Below are positions 17,262 to 25,598 of a DNA stretch of 64,000 nucleotides, piece by piece. The position numbers were made by a program, and so were the translations under genes. Source of the DNA: Aureimonas phyllosphaerae (lineage in GTDB: Bacteria > Pseudomonadota > Alphaproteobacteria > Rhizobiales > Rhizobiaceae). Each line of letters begins with the position of its first letter. Position 1 is the stretch's first letter. The stretch is from assembly GCF_900113065.1 (NCBI RefSeq), contig NZ_FOOA01000020.1, positions 1-64,000 of the forward strand, written 5' to 3'. The notes below the pieces were generated by a model. The model was not told where the DNA came from, searched no databases, and saw only the letters and a program-made list of their open reading frames with translations.

Positions 17262-18032
17262 TCAGTTGAAGCGGGAAGACTGGAGGAAGGCGGCGAGGCG
17301 CTCGGTCCTGGGGGACGCGAACATCTCGCGCGGGTCCCCCTCCTCGCCGATGCGCCCGCCGTTCATGAAGATGACGCGGCTCGACACCTCGTAGGCGAAG
17401 CGCATCTCGTGGGTGACGAGGAGCATGGTCATCCCGTCCTCGGCGAGCGAGCGCACGACGGCAAGCACCTCGGCCACGAGCTCGGGGTCGAGCGCGGAGG
17501 TCACCTCGTCGAACAGCATCAGGCGCGGGCTCATGGCGATGGCGCGCGCGATCGCCACGCGTTGCTGCTGGCCGCCGGAAAGCTTCGCCGGATACTGGTC
17601 CTTGCGCGCCAGGAGGCCGACGCGGTCGAGCCAGGTCTCGCCGAGCGCGCGTGCCTCGTCCCGCCCCATCCGGCGCACCAGCGTCAGACCGAGCGTGACG
17701 TTCTCGAGCGCGGTCATGTGCGGGAAGAGGTTGAACTGCTGGAAGGCCATGCCGGTCAGCGCGCGCTGGCGGGCGATCTCCCGCTCGCTCTTGCGCCGAC
17801 GCTGGCCGCCCTCGGTGGAGAAGCCGATCTCCTCGCCGTCGATGCGGATCGAGCCGCCCTCGAACTCCTCCAGCATGTTGACGCAGCGCAGCATGGTCGT
17901 CTTGCCGGAACCCGACGAGCCGATGATCGAGATCACCTCGCCCGAGCGCACGTCGCAGTCGACCCCTTTCAGGACCTCGAGCGGGCCGTAGCTCTTGCGA
18001 AGGTCCCGGATTTCCAGAAGGTTCGCGGTCAT
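17262..18032 (-). CDS. Polar amino-acid ABC transporter ATP-binding protein
   Basis: About 256 residues with Walker [10 protein letters not shown], signature [15 protein letters not shown], and Walker [15 protein letters not shown], where Val replaces the common Pro; the H-loop is in LLVTHEMRF. This is the GlnQ/HisP/OccP subfamily. I chose the ATG at 18032 with AAAGG just upstream; a GTG at 18047 overlapping the permease stop (GTGA) is the alternative. It works with two different permeases and a binding protein encoded just upstream. Confidence 0.92.
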   Translation of the reverse strand: MTANLLEIRDLRKSYGPLEVLKGVDCDVRSGEVISIIGSSGSGKTTMLRCVNMLEEFEGGSIRIDGEEIGFSTEGGQRRRKSEREIARQRALTGMAFQQFNLFPHMTALENVTLGLTLVRRMGRDEARALGETWLDRVGLLARKDQYPAKLSGGQQQRVAIARAIAMSPRLMLFDEVTSALDPELVAEVLAVVRSLAEDGMTMLLVTHEMRFAYEVSSRVIFMNGGRIGEEGDPREMFASPRTERLAAFLQSSRFN

Positions 18033-18043
18033 CGGGGCGCCTT

Positions 18044-18706
18044 TCACGCGACGCTCACGCGGCGCTCGACATATCGGCCGAGACGCTCAATGGCGAAATT
18101 GACGAGGAAGTAGAGAAGGCCGGCGAGGAGATAGAACTCGAGGCTGTGGAAGGCGCGGCTGATGACCTCCTGCGTGCGCAGGAGAAGCTCGGCGACGCCG
18201 ATCACCGAGAGGAGCGTCGAGGCCTTCACCATCTCGGCCGCCGTGTTGATCAGCGGCGGCAGGGCGAGGCGCAGCGCCTGCGGCCCCAGCACGTAGCGGA
18301 AGGTCTGGCCGAAGGTGAGGCCGATCGCCTTGGCCGCCTCGGTCTGGCCCTTGTGCACCGTCTGCAGGGCGCCGCGCGTGATCTCGCCGACATGCGAGGC
18401 GCAGAACAGCGTCAGCGCGAGGACGCCGGCCTGGAAGGCCGAGAGGTCGAGCCCGACGGTGCCGAGGATGTAGAAGCTCGCGAGGACCAGGACGAGGACG
18501 GGCGTGCCGCGGATCACGTCGGTATAGATGCGCGCGAGGAGGCGCACGGCGCGGTTGCCGTAGGTCAGCGTGAGGCCGAGAAGGGTTCCGATGACGGTGC
18601 CGCCCAGAATGGCGAGCGCCGAGATGGCGACCGTGGTGCCGAGGCCGTAGAGGAGCGGCCAGCGCGCCAGCCAGACGATCTCGAGGAAGGTGGGAGGAGC
18701 GGTCAC
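18044..18706 (-). CDS. Amino-acid ABC transporter permease (HisM/ArtM type), second
   Basis: A 220-residue permease of the His/Glu/Gln/Arg/opine family with about five membrane segments. Family markers are [13 protein letters not shown], the EAA loop [20 protein letters not shown], and [15 protein letters not shown]. It starts 6 bases after the first permease, so the two form a heterodimer in the inner membrane. Confidence 0.92.
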   Translation of the reverse strand: MTAPPTFLEIVWLARWPLLYGLGTTVAISALAILGGTVIGTLLGLTLTYGNRAVRLLARIYTDVIRGTPVLVLVLASFYILGTVGLDLSAFQAGVLALTLFCASHVGEITRGALQTVHKGQTEAAKAIGLTFGQTFRYVLGPQALRLALPPLINTAAEMVKASTLLSVIGVAELLLRTQEVISRAFHSLEFYLLAGLLYFLVNFAIERLGRYVERRVSVA

Positions 18707-18712
18707 GGGGGC

Positions 18713-19375
18713 TTACCTCGACACGGCGAGCCGCGCCTCGACGCGGCGCAGGAGGGCGGCGAGGATCGAGCAGGTCGCGATGTAGAGCCCGCTCGCCACG
18801 ATCCACGTCTCGATGACGCGGAAGGTCTCGACGTTGATCTTGCGCGCTTCGAAGGTGAGTTCGGGCACGGCGATCGCGGCGGCGAGCGAGGTGTCCTTGA
18901 AGAGGCCGATGAAGGTCGAGCCCAGCGCCGGCAGGACGGCGCGCAGCATCACCGGCAGGACGATGCGGCGACGGATCTGCCCCTCGGTCAGGCCGATCGC
19001 GAGCCCCGCCTCGCGCAGGCCCTTGGGCACGCCGAGGAGGCCGCCGCGGAACACCTCGGCAAGGTAGGCCGCGGAGTAGAGGGCGAGCGCGAGGACGAAC
19101 GAGCTCTGCTTCGACAGGCGAAGACCGAGCTGGGGCAGCGCGAAGAACGAGAACAGGACGATCACGAGAAGCGGCAGGTTGCGGAACAGCGTCACGTAGG
19201 CGCCCGCCGGCATCCGCAGCGCCCGCGACCGGCTGACCCGGCCGAAGGCGAGCACGAGCCCGAGGGCGCAGCCGATGCCGATCGCGACGACCGCGAGACC
19301 GAGGCTGAGGCCGAGCCCCCACAGGAGGTCGTCGAAGTTCCGCCAGACGGCGTCGAAGTTGAGGGTGTATCCCAT
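18713..19375 (-). CDS. Amino-acid ABC transporter permease (HisQ/ArtQ type), first
   Basis: A 220-residue partner permease with TLFRNLPLLVIVLFSFF, AAYLAEVFRGGLLGVPKG and the EAA loop REAGLAIGLTEGQIRRRIVL, and about five membrane segments. It lies downstream of the binding-protein gene, separated by a strong hairpin that may hold permease levels below receptor levels. Confidence 0.92.
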   Translation of the reverse strand: MGYTLNFDAVWRNFDDLLWGLGLSLGLAVVAIGIGCALGLVLAFGRVSRSRALRMPAGAYVTLFRNLPLLVIVLFSFFALPQLGLRLSKQSSFVLALALYSAAYLAEVFRGGLLGVPKGLREAGLAIGLTEGQIRRRIVLPVMLRAVLPALGSTFIGLFKDTSLAAAIAVPELTFEARKINVETFRVIETWIVASGLYIATCSILAALLRRVEARLAVSR

Positions 19376-19407
19376 CGGGATCGCTCGTTTGGGGCGTGGG
19401 GCGCGAG

Positions 19408-19437
19408 GCGGTCCGGGCGCAGTGGCCCGGACCGCCG
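19408..19437 (-). repeat. 12-bp perfect hairpin between binding-protein and permease genes
   Basis: Arms 19408-19419 and 19426-19437 are perfect complements of 12 bases around a 6-base loop. It starts 4 bases past the binding-protein stop codon on the transcribed strand. In other binding-protein operons such intercistronic stems shield the 5' message from 3' exonucleases or stop part of the transcripts, giving more receptor than permease; that role here is inferred. Confidence 0.7.
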
Positions 19438-19441
19438 GATA

Positions 19442-20278
19442 TCACTTGAACTCGACCGGGAAGCCGATCGCCGGGGGCGGCAGATCCTTGCCGAACCACT
19501 TCTTGAACGAGGCGGCATAGGTGTCGAACTCGACGCCGGTCATCGCCTCGTGCAGCGCGGTATTGACGAAGTTCAACCAGTCCTGGTCACCCTTGGCGAC
19601 GGCACAGGCATAGGTCTGCGGGCTCCAGCCGTAGCCGGCGTCCTTGTACTGGCCGGGGTTCTGCGTGACGTACCAGGCGATCGAGGACTGGTCGGTGGCC
19701 GCGGCATCCGCGCGGCCGGACTGGAGCGCCTGATAGAGGAGGTCCTGCGCCTCGTACTGGTCGACGGTCGCCTCCGGCAGCGCCTTGTGGACGAGCTCCT
19801 CGGCGTAGACGTTCTGGAGGACCGCGATGGTGACCGACGAGCCGGCGGCCTTCAGCGCGTTGTAGTCGGCATACTGGCCGCCCTCCTTCAGCATCAGGCC
19901 GACGCCCTCGCGGTAGTAGGGGATGGTGAAGTTGACCTGCTGGGCGCGTTCGCCGGTCACGGTCATGAACTGGCAGGTCATGTCGACCTTGCCCGTGGTG
20001 ATGTTGGGGATGCGGGCGTCCGACGACTGGTTGACGAACTCGACCTTCTCCGCGTCGCCGAAGAGCGCCTTGGCGACGATCTTGGCCACGTCGACGTCGA
20101 AGCCCTGCAGCGTGTCGGACGCGTCCTTGAAATGCCAGGGCGCGTTGGTCGAGCCGGTGCCGACCACGAGCGTGCCGCGCGCCAGAACGTCGTCGAGCTT
20201 GGCGGCCTCGGCGCCCGCGGGGAGGAGTGCGGCGCACGCCGTCGCCGTGAGCCCCAGAACTACAGCCTTCACACCCAT
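19442..20278 (-). CDS. Amino-acid ABC transporter periplasmic substrate-binding protein
   Basis: A 278-residue type 2 binding protein (SBP_bac_3). The signal peptide runs to about residue 23 (AGAEAAKLDD). The mature part shows LVVGTGSTNAPWHF, GFDVDVAKIVAKALFG, the ligand-binding loop NITTGKVDMTCQFMTVT, and SGRADAAATDQSSIAWYV. I took the second ATG (20278), which has GGAGGG 7 bases upstream; the first ATG at 20284 sits against that site. It is the first gene of the minus-strand operon and should capture a polar amino acid. Confidence 0.91.
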   Translation of the reverse strand: MGVKAVVLGLTATACAALLPAGAEAAKLDDVLARGTLVVGTGSTNAPWHFKDASDTLQGFDVDVAKIVAKALFGDAEKVEFVNQSSDARIPNITTGKVDMTCQFMTVTGERAQQVNFTIPYYREGVGLMLKEGGQYADYNALKAAGSSVTIAVLQNVYAEELVHKALPEATVDQYEAQDLLYQALQSGRADAAATDQSSIAWYVTQNPGQYKDAGYGWSPQTYACAVAKGDQDWLNFVNTALHEAMTGVEFDTYAASFKKWFGKDLPPPAIGFPVEFK

Positions 20279-20390
20279 TGCCATTCCCTCCAGAGCTGAT
20301 GTCCGTTGTAATGAACATTTGACCGCAACAGCGGATTGCCTTATCAGTGGACATGCCTCGATATTTGTCAACAGGCTTGCGGGAGGGATC
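20279..20390. promoter_or_regulatory. Divergent promoter region, amino-acid ABC operon / D-threonine aldolase-like gene
   Basis: These 112 bases are AT-richer than their surroundings and lie between two outward-facing transcription units. An imperfect inverted repeat (20302-20309 and 20328-20335, 7 of 8 matching) and the short dyad AATGAACATT (20310-20319) are candidates for IclR-type binding. Control of both sides by the IclR regulator encoded in the operon is an inference. Confidence 0.5.
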
Positions 20391-21449
20391 GTGACAGGCG
20401 AACCGGAGACACCGGCGGTGGTGATCGATCTCGACATCGCGCTGCGAAACATCGCCCGGGCGCAGGCCCATCTGGCGGCGCGTGGGCTGGCCATCCGGCC
20501 CCATATCAAGACCCACAAGCTCGCCCGGCTGGCGCGCGCGCAGCTCGACGCCGGGGCGGTCGGCATCACCTGCCAGAAGATCGGCGAGGTGGAGGCCCTC
20601 CTCGACGAGGACCCCGCGATCCCCGACGTCCTCCTCACCTATCCGGTCCTCGGCCCGGCCAAGCTCGATCGGCTGCGGGCGCTGGCGCGGCGCGTGCGCC
20701 TGTCGACCGTCGCCGACAGCGAGGCGGTGGTGGACGGCCTCGCCGCCGCCTTTGCGCACGAGCCGCAGCCGCTCGTCGTCCTTGTCGAGTGCGACACCGG
20801 CGGGCGACGCTGCGGCGTCCAGACGCCGGCGGAGGCGGCACGCCTCGCGCAGCGCATCGCCGGTGCGCCCGGCCTCGCCTTCGGCGGGCTGATGACCTAT
20901 CCCGCGGCCGGCGGCCATGCGGCGGCCACCGCCTTCCTGGCTGCGGCCAAGGCGGCGATCGAGGCCGACGGTCTGCGGGTGCCGGTGGTCACGTCCGGCG
21001 GCACGCCCGACCTCTGGCAGGTCGAGAACGACGGTGTCGTCACCGAGTATCGGCCGGGAACCTATGTCTACAACGACCGTTCGCTGGTCTCGCGCGGGGC
21101 CGCCGAGCTTGCCGACTGCGCGCTACGCGTCGTCGCCACCGTCGTCTCGAAGCCGACGCCCGATCGCGCGATCATCGACGCCGGGTCGAAGGTCCTCACC
21201 TCCGACCTCCTCGGCCTCGACGGCTACGGGATGGTGGTCGGGCTGCCGGACGTCGCGATCGACCAGTTGTCGGAAGAGCACGGCCGCCTTACCGGCAAGG
21301 GAGCTCTCGCGCTCGCGGTCGGCGACCGGGTGGAGATCGTCCCGAACCATGCCTGCGTCGTCACCAACATGATGGACGCCGTCCATGTCCGCCTGCCGGA
21401 CGGCACGCTGGAGCCGTGGCCCGTCACCGCCCGAGGGCGGGTGACCTGA
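20391..21449 (+). CDS. D-threonine aldolase / D-serine dehydratase-like PLP enzyme
   Basis: A 352-residue fold-type III PLP enzyme. The alanine-racemase-like barrel has RPHIKTHKLARLA, with the PLP lysine most likely K40, then CQKIGEVEAL and SGGTPDLWQ. The C-terminal D-ser_dehydrat domain ends with PNHACVVTNMMD, where H320 and C322 match the metal ligands of the family. Relatives cleave D-threonine or D-3-hydroxyaspartate to glycine and an aldehyde, or dehydrate D-serine. The GTG at 20391 has GGGAGGG just upstream. It is transcribed away from an amino-acid importer with RidA, which suggests use of a D-hydroxyamino acid. A role like the beta-hydroxyaspartate aldolase BhcC cannot be excluded, but the other Bhc genes are absent here. 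Confidence 0.88.
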   Translation: MTGEPETPAVVIDLDIALRNIARAQAHLAARGLAIRPHIKTHKLARLARAQLDAGAVGITCQKIGEVEALLDEDPAIPDVLLTYPVLGPAKLDRLRALARRVRLSTVADSEAVVDGLAAAFAHEPQPLVVLVECDTGGRRCGVQTPAEAARLAQRIAGAPGLAFGGLMTYPAAGGHAAATAFLAAAKAAIEADGLRVPVVTSGGTPDLWQVENDGVVTEYRPGTYVYNDRSLVSRGAAELADCALRVVATVVSKPTPDRAIIDAGSKVLTSDLLGLDGYGMVVGLPDVAIDQLSEEHGRLTGKGALALAVGDRVEIVPNHACVVTNMMDAVHVRLPDGTLEPWPVTARGRVT

Positions 21450-21467
21450 CGCGGCCTGCGCCTTGCG

Positions 21468-21501
21468 GGCGTCCCGTCGGGCCGCGGCCGGACGGGACGC
21501 C
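21468..21501. terminator. Bidirectional hairpin between convergent genes
   Basis: Perfect 11-base arms (21468-21478 and 21491-21501) around a 12-base GC loop that is itself palindromic. It lies between the stops of the D-threonine aldolase-like gene and the SDR gene, so it can end transcripts from both sides. No T-tract is present. Confidence 0.65.
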
Positions 21502-21514
21502 GATCGCGCTTCGG

Positions 21515-22264
21515 TCAGATCTGCGCGGCGCCACCGTCGGCAAACAGCTCGCTCCCCGTGACGAAGCTGCTCTCGTCGGACGCCAGGAACAGCGCGGCGT
21601 TGGCGATCTCCTCCGGCCGCCCCATGCGGCCGAGCGGCGAGGCCGCTTCGGATGCGGCGGCAAAGGCCTTGTTCGCCTCCTCGCCCGGGGCAAGCGCGTG
21701 CCAGCCGGGGGTCGAGGTCGCGCCGGGAACGAGGACGTTCACGCGTATGCCGCGCGGCGCGAGGTCGACGATCCAGCCGCGCGCGAAACTGCGGATCGCG
21801 GCCTTGGTGGCGCCGTAGACGCTGAAGGCCGGAATGCCGGTGGTCGCGGCGGTGGAGCCGGTCAGGATCACCGACGCGCCGTCGGCAAGGAGCGGAAGGG
21901 CCTTCTGGACCGTGAAGAAGGTGCCCTTCACGTTGACCGCGAAGGTGCGATCGAAATGCGCCTCCGTCGCGTCGGGCAGTGCGGCGAACTCGCCGCCGCC
22001 CGCATTGGCGAACAGGACGTCGATCCGGCCGGCGTCCGCCCGGACCGTCTCGAAGAGGCGGTCGAGGTCGCCCATGTCGGCGATGTCGCCCCGGATGCCG
22101 CGCGCGCCATGCCCGACGTCGGCCACCGCCCGGTCGAGTTCCTCCTGCCGCCGGCCCGTCATGAAGACGCGGGCGCCCCCCTCGGCAAAACGCCTGGCGC
22201 TCGCCAGTCCGATGCCGCTGTTGGCCCCCGTGATGACCGCGATCTTGCCGTCCAGCCTGCCCAT
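21515..22264 (-). CDS. Short-chain dehydrogenase/reductase (SDR), classical
   Basis: A 249-residue Rossmann enzyme from the ATG at 22264 (AGGAGAACGAG upstream). TGANSGIGLASARRF is the cofactor loop, NAGGGEF the NAG region, LTGSTAA the catalytic Ser, and YGATKAAIRSF the YxxxK pair; the C-terminus ends with an enoyl-reductase-like ADGGAAQI. It should oxidise or reduce a small alcohol/carbonyl with NAD(P). It is divergent from an HxlR regulator, a very common pairing in which redox or electrophile stress induces the SDR. An upstream extension to 22330 runs into the shared promoter. Confidence 0.9.
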   Translation of the reverse strand: MGRLDGKIAVITGANSGIGLASARRFAEGGARVFMTGRRQEELDRAVADVGHGARGIRGDIADMGDLDRLFETVRADAGRIDVLFANAGGGEFAALPDATEAHFDRTFAVNVKGTFFTVQKALPLLADGASVILTGSTAATTGIPAFSVYGATKAAIRSFARGWIVDLAPRGIRVNVLVPGATSTPGWHALAPGEEANKAFAAASEAASPLGRMGRPEEIANAALFLASDESSFVTGSELFADGGAAQI

Positions 22265-22352
22265 CTCGTTCTCCTGTCGTTGGACGGATGCGATATGGAC
22301 GGGCGCGGATGTTTTGTTTAGTACTGACATAAAGGTAAGTGGTAGGGAAGCG
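22265..22352. promoter_or_regulatory. Divergent SDR/hxlR promoter
   Basis: This 88-base region has an AT-rich core (about 22310-22340) containing the palindromic hexamer AGTACT and, further on, GGTAAGTGGTA. HxlR proteins bind short TACT...AGTA-type dyads, so the core is the likely shared operator. I cannot define exact -35/-10 elements. Confidence 0.4.
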
Positions 22353-22706
22353 ATGGCGGCGGGAAGTTCCGAGTGTGGTCTCGACGTCGCCCTGGCCGTC
22401 GTCGGCGGGAAGTGGAAGCCGCTGGTGCTCTACCATCTCCAGAACGGGCCCCGGCGGTTCGGTGACCTCAAGCGGCTGGTGGAGGGGATCAGCGAGAAGG
22501 TGCTGATCCAGCAGCTACGCGACCTCGAGGGTGCGGGCGTCCTGGTGCGGCGCGACTACCGGGAGGTGCCGCCCCGGGTCGACTACACGATCACCCCCTT
22601 CGGCCTGACGCTCGTCGCGGCGCTGATGCCGCTCTGCGACTGGGGAACGCGCCATCGCGCCGCGGTGGAAAGCCGCCTTGCGGCGGCATCCGCGCCGGCC
22701 GCCTGA
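22353..22706 (+). CDS. HxlR-family transcriptional regulator
   Basis: A 117-residue winged-helix protein: CGLDVALAVVGGKWKPLVLYHL, RFGDLKRLVEGISEKVLIQQL, and the wing RRDYREVPPRVDYTITPFG. Cys8 sits at the conserved position used for thiol sensing in this family. The ATG at 22353 has AGGGAAG upstream. It probably represses the divergent SDR gene and itself until an electrophile or oxidant reacts with Cys8; this follows from the family and was not shown here. Confidence 0.9.
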   Translation: MAAGSSECGLDVALAVVGGKWKPLVLYHLQNGPRRFGDLKRLVEGISEKVLIQQLRDLEGAGVLVRRDYREVPPRVDYTITPFGLTLVAALMPLCDWGTRHRAAVESRLAAASAPAA

Positions 22707-22947
22707 GGCTCGCTCGCCGGGGCCGTGGCAGCCGCCCATCGACCGCGGTCAGGCGAAAAGGGCAGGGACGGACCGCATCCGGTCGCGGGCGGGGATCCCC
22801 ATCGCGACCTCGTCGACGTTCGGCCAGCGCGCCCGGCGCCGCGCCTTCAGCCGTGGATTGTCCGGCTCCCGCCGCCTGTCCACTGGCGATCTCCGCGGCT
22901 TTGCAGCAAGGATGCCGCGAGTTGTTCCTCGACCGCGCGGGATTTCG
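22707..22947. other. Intergenic region before the antiporter gene
   Basis: A 241-base gap between the hxlR stop and the antiporter ATG. No coding signal, hairpin or repeat stands out. The antiporter reading frame stays open through it to 22678, but the sequence has no antiporter-like character. Confidence 0.4.
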
Positions 22948-24531
22948 ATGCACCCCGTAGAACTCTTCGAACTCATCGTCGCGATGTTCGTGGCGGTCCT
23001 GGTGCTGCACTACGTTGCGCAACGCCTGTCGCTGCCGCCGGCGGTGGCGCTGATGGTGGGTGGGGGCACCCTGGCCTTCCTGCCCGGACTGCCGCAGGTC
23101 GAGCTCGACCCGGAGCTCGTGCTCGTCGTCTTCCTGCCGCCGCTCCTGATGGACGGAGCCTGGTTCACGGCACTGGCCCCCTTCCGTCGGCACCTGGCGG
23201 GCATCGCCTCGCTGGCGGTCGGCGCGGTCTTGTTCACGGCGGCAGCCGTGGCGCTGGCGGCCAAAATCGTCGTGCCGGACCTGCCCTGGGCGGCCTGCGT
23301 CGCGCTCGGCGCCATCGTCTCGCCGCCGGACGCCGTGTCGGCGCGCGCGGTTCTCCAGCGCGTCAAGCTGCCGCGACGGCTCGGCACGCTTCTGGAGGGC
23401 GAGAGCCTTCTCAACGACGCGACCGGTCTCGTTCTCTTCCGCTTCGCCGTCGCCGCCACGCTGACGGGCACGTTCAGCCTTGGCGAGGCCCTCGGCAGCT
23501 TCGCGTTCCTGGTCGGGGGCGGCCTTCTCGTCGGCGGTGCGATCGGCGCCATCTGGGTGCTCCTGCTGCGACGCCTCGGCGACGACTACCTGATGATCGC
23601 CGCCTCCGTCCTCGTCTGCTGGGTCAGCTACATCGCGGGCGAGGTGCTGCATGTCTCGGGTGTCATCGCCACGGTGACGGCCGGCCTCGTCTGCGGCTGG
23701 TACCAGCACACGATCTTCACCGCGAGCGTGCGGCTGCGCGGGGTGGCCTTCTGGCAGACGCTGATCTTCCTGATGGAGGCGGCCGTCTTCATCCTGATCG
23801 GCCTGTCGCTGCGCGGGGTGCTCGAGCGGGTGGGCGGCATCGGCGTCGTCTGGCAGGACATGGCGGTGCCGGCCGCGGCGGTGATCGCCGCCATGACGCT
23901 CGCGCGCTTCGCCTATGTGTTCGCGGGCGACGCCGTCCTCAAGCAGCTGAAGCGCTCGGGCCGGCGCGCCGCCGAACCGCTCGGCGCACGGGCCGCGACC
24001 GTCGCGAGCTGGGCCGGCATGCGCGGGGTGGTCACGCTCGCGGTCGCGCTCAGCCTGCCCGAGACCATGCCCGAGCGCGACCTGATGCTGGTGATCGCCT
24101 TTGCCGCGATCATCGCGACCGTGCTCGTGCAGGGCACGACGCTCGGTCTGGTGATCCGCTGGGCGGGCCTGCGGGAGGACGAGCGGGCCCATCCGCCGCT
24201 CGATCTCTTCGCGGCCGAGGCCGCGATGCTGCGGGCGCAGCTGGTGGCGGTCGAGCGCCGCGCCTACTCCGACGACGGCACGCTCCTTCACCCGCGCCTT
24301 CTCGACAGCTACCGGCGCCGGGCGACGATCTCGACCGAGTTCCAGGGATCGATGGACGAGCGCCAGGAGAGCATCGGCGCGCATTTCGACGTCATCCTCG
24401 CAGCCGTCGCGGCGGGGCGCGCCGAGCTCATCCGGCTGCACCGGACGCAGCAGATCGACGACGAGACGATGCACGACCTCGAGCGCGACCTCGACCTCGA
24501 GGAACTCGGCGCCATCGCCGCGAGGGGATGA
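22948..24531 (+). CDS. Na+/H+ antiporter, CPA1 family (NhaP/YjcE type)
   Basis: A 527-residue inner-membrane antiporter with about twelve segments. Key blocks are LPPLLMDGAWF, GAIVSPPDAVSARAVL, EGESLLNDATGLVLFR (the ion-binding ND pair), and ASWAGMRGVVTLAVALSLPE. The cytoplasmic tail after about residue 420 is hydrophilic and rich in charged residues (RQESIGAHFDVILAAV). It exchanges sodium (or potassium) for protons in pH and salt balance. I started at the ATG at 22948, directly before the first membrane segment, with only a weak GCGGGA upstream. No regulator is obviously linked. Confidence 0.9.
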   Translation: MHPVELFELIVAMFVAVLVLHYVAQRLSLPPAVALMVGGGTLAFLPGLPQVELDPELVLVVFLPPLLMDGAWFTALAPFRRHLAGIASLAVGAVLFTAAAVALAAKIVVPDLPWAACVALGAIVSPPDAVSARAVLQRVKLPRRLGTLLEGESLLNDATGLVLFRFAVAATLTGTFSLGEALGSFAFLVGGGLLVGGAIGAIWVLLLRRLGDDYLMIAASVLVCWVSYIAGEVLHVSGVIATVTAGLVCGWYQHTIFTASVRLRGVAFWQTLIFLMEAAVFILIGLSLRGVLERVGGIGVVWQDMAVPAAAVIAAMTLARFAYVFAGDAVLKQLKRSGRRAAEPLGARAATVASWAGMRGVVTLAVALSLPETMPERDLMLVIAFAAIIATVLVQGTTLGLVIRWAGLREDERAHPPLDLFAAEAAMLRAQLVAVERRAYSDDGTLLHPRLLDSYRRRATISTEFQGSMDERQESIGAHFDVILAAVAAGRAELIRLHRTQQIDDETMHDLERDLDLEELGAIAARG

Positions 24532-24597
24532 GGTATGTCCGGGGTCCCGGGCGTGAAGAGCGTCGGCGTGGTGACCCTCCGTCGCCGCCTTGCCCTC

Positions 24598-25557
24598 TCA
24601 GGCCGGTCCGTCGGCGTCCCGGCGCGGTGTCTCGTTCATGAAGGCGAGCGTATCTTCGAACGAGCGGATGCCGGCATCCGAGCCGAGGCCGGTCGCGACG
24701 AGGGCGGCGGAGGCCTGTGCGAAGGCGAGGGCGGTCGCGACGTCCATCCGGTGGTGGAGCGCGGTGATGAAGCCGGCGTCGAACGCGTCGCCGCAACCCG
24801 TCGTGTCGACGACCTCGATCGCAAAGGCGGGCTGGCGGACGCTTTCGCCGCCGGCCGAAACGAAGCAGGCACCGTCGCCACCGAGCGTGAAGACGCATTG
24901 CCCGACGCCCCGATCGAGAAAGAACGCGGCGGCGCCCCGCACGTCGGCGGTGCCCGAAATGTCGCGCGCTTCCTCGATCGAGGGCATGAAATAGTCGATG
25001 TGGGGCAGGAGCGGCTCGATGAGCGAGAGGGTCTGTGGTCCCGCACCCAGGAGATCGAAGGTGACGGTCCGGCCGCGCCGCTTCGCCTCCGCGAGGAGCC
25101 GCGCGCTCGGCTCGCCGTCGAGCCTTGCGAGGAGGCCGGTGCCGCCGAGATGGACGATCGGCGGCGCGAGCACGGCGTCGAGGGCCGCGTCGGCCACCTC
25201 GAAATGATCGGAGGCGCCGCGCGCATGAAGGGCCGGGCGGCTGCCGTCGCGCCGGATGTTGAGGATGGTCGCCGAGGTCGGCACGCCCGAAAGCTGCTGC
25301 ATCGCGGACGTGTCGACGCCGAAGCGCCGGAGCGTCGAGAGGACGAAATCCGCCTTCTCGTCGTCGCCGACCGCGCCGACGGCGAGGCAGTTCAGGCCCA
25401 GCTTGGCGAGGTCCACCACCGTGCCGCCCGCCGTGCCCGCCACCGTCAGCCGGATCTCGTCGATGAAATCGACCTGCCCGCCGGGCGGAATGGCGTCCAC
25501 CGGGCGCCCGAGGACGTCGAGGATGTAGAGACCGATGACGGAAACGTCGTGCGACAT
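24598..25557 (-). CDS. PfkB-family carbohydrate kinase
   Basis: A 319-residue ribokinase-fold kinase. GGTVVDLAKLGLNCLAVGAVGDD is the first PfkB signature region (shorter core: AVGAVGDDEKADF), and VVDTTGCGDAFDAGFITAL is the second signature, with Cys in the GxGD anion hole and the catalytic Asp intact. It is the last gene of a sugar ABC operon (41 bases after the permease) and should phosphorylate the imported sugar or nucleoside inside the cell. AAGGGA precedes the ATG at 25557. The reading frame continues out of context to 26568. Confidence 0.9.
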   Translation of the reverse strand: MSHDVSVIGLYILDVLGRPVDAIPPGGQVDFIDEIRLTVAGTAGGTVVDLAKLGLNCLAVGAVGDDEKADFVLSTLRRFGVDTSAMQQLSGVPTSATILNIRRDGSRPALHARGASDHFEVADAALDAVLAPPIVHLGGTGLLARLDGEPSARLLAEAKRRGRTVTFDLLGAGPQTLSLIEPLLPHIDYFMPSIEEARDISGTADVRGAAAFFLDRGVGQCVFTLGGDGACFVSAGGESVRQPAFAIEVVDTTGCGDAFDAGFITALHHRMDVATALAFAQASAALVATGLGSDAGIRSFEDTLAFMNETPRRDADGPA

Positions 25558-25598
25558 GGGGGTCCCTTCGAGGGCGGGAGGACGAGGATGCGGCGCGT

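Noticed and set aside
15252-21449. Beta-hydroxyaspartate cycle (bhc) operon, because of an IclR gene and a D-threonine-aldolase-like gene.
   Set aside because: The aminotransferase, dehydratase and iminosuccinate reductase genes are absent, and the two genes are 3.5 kb apart and divergent.
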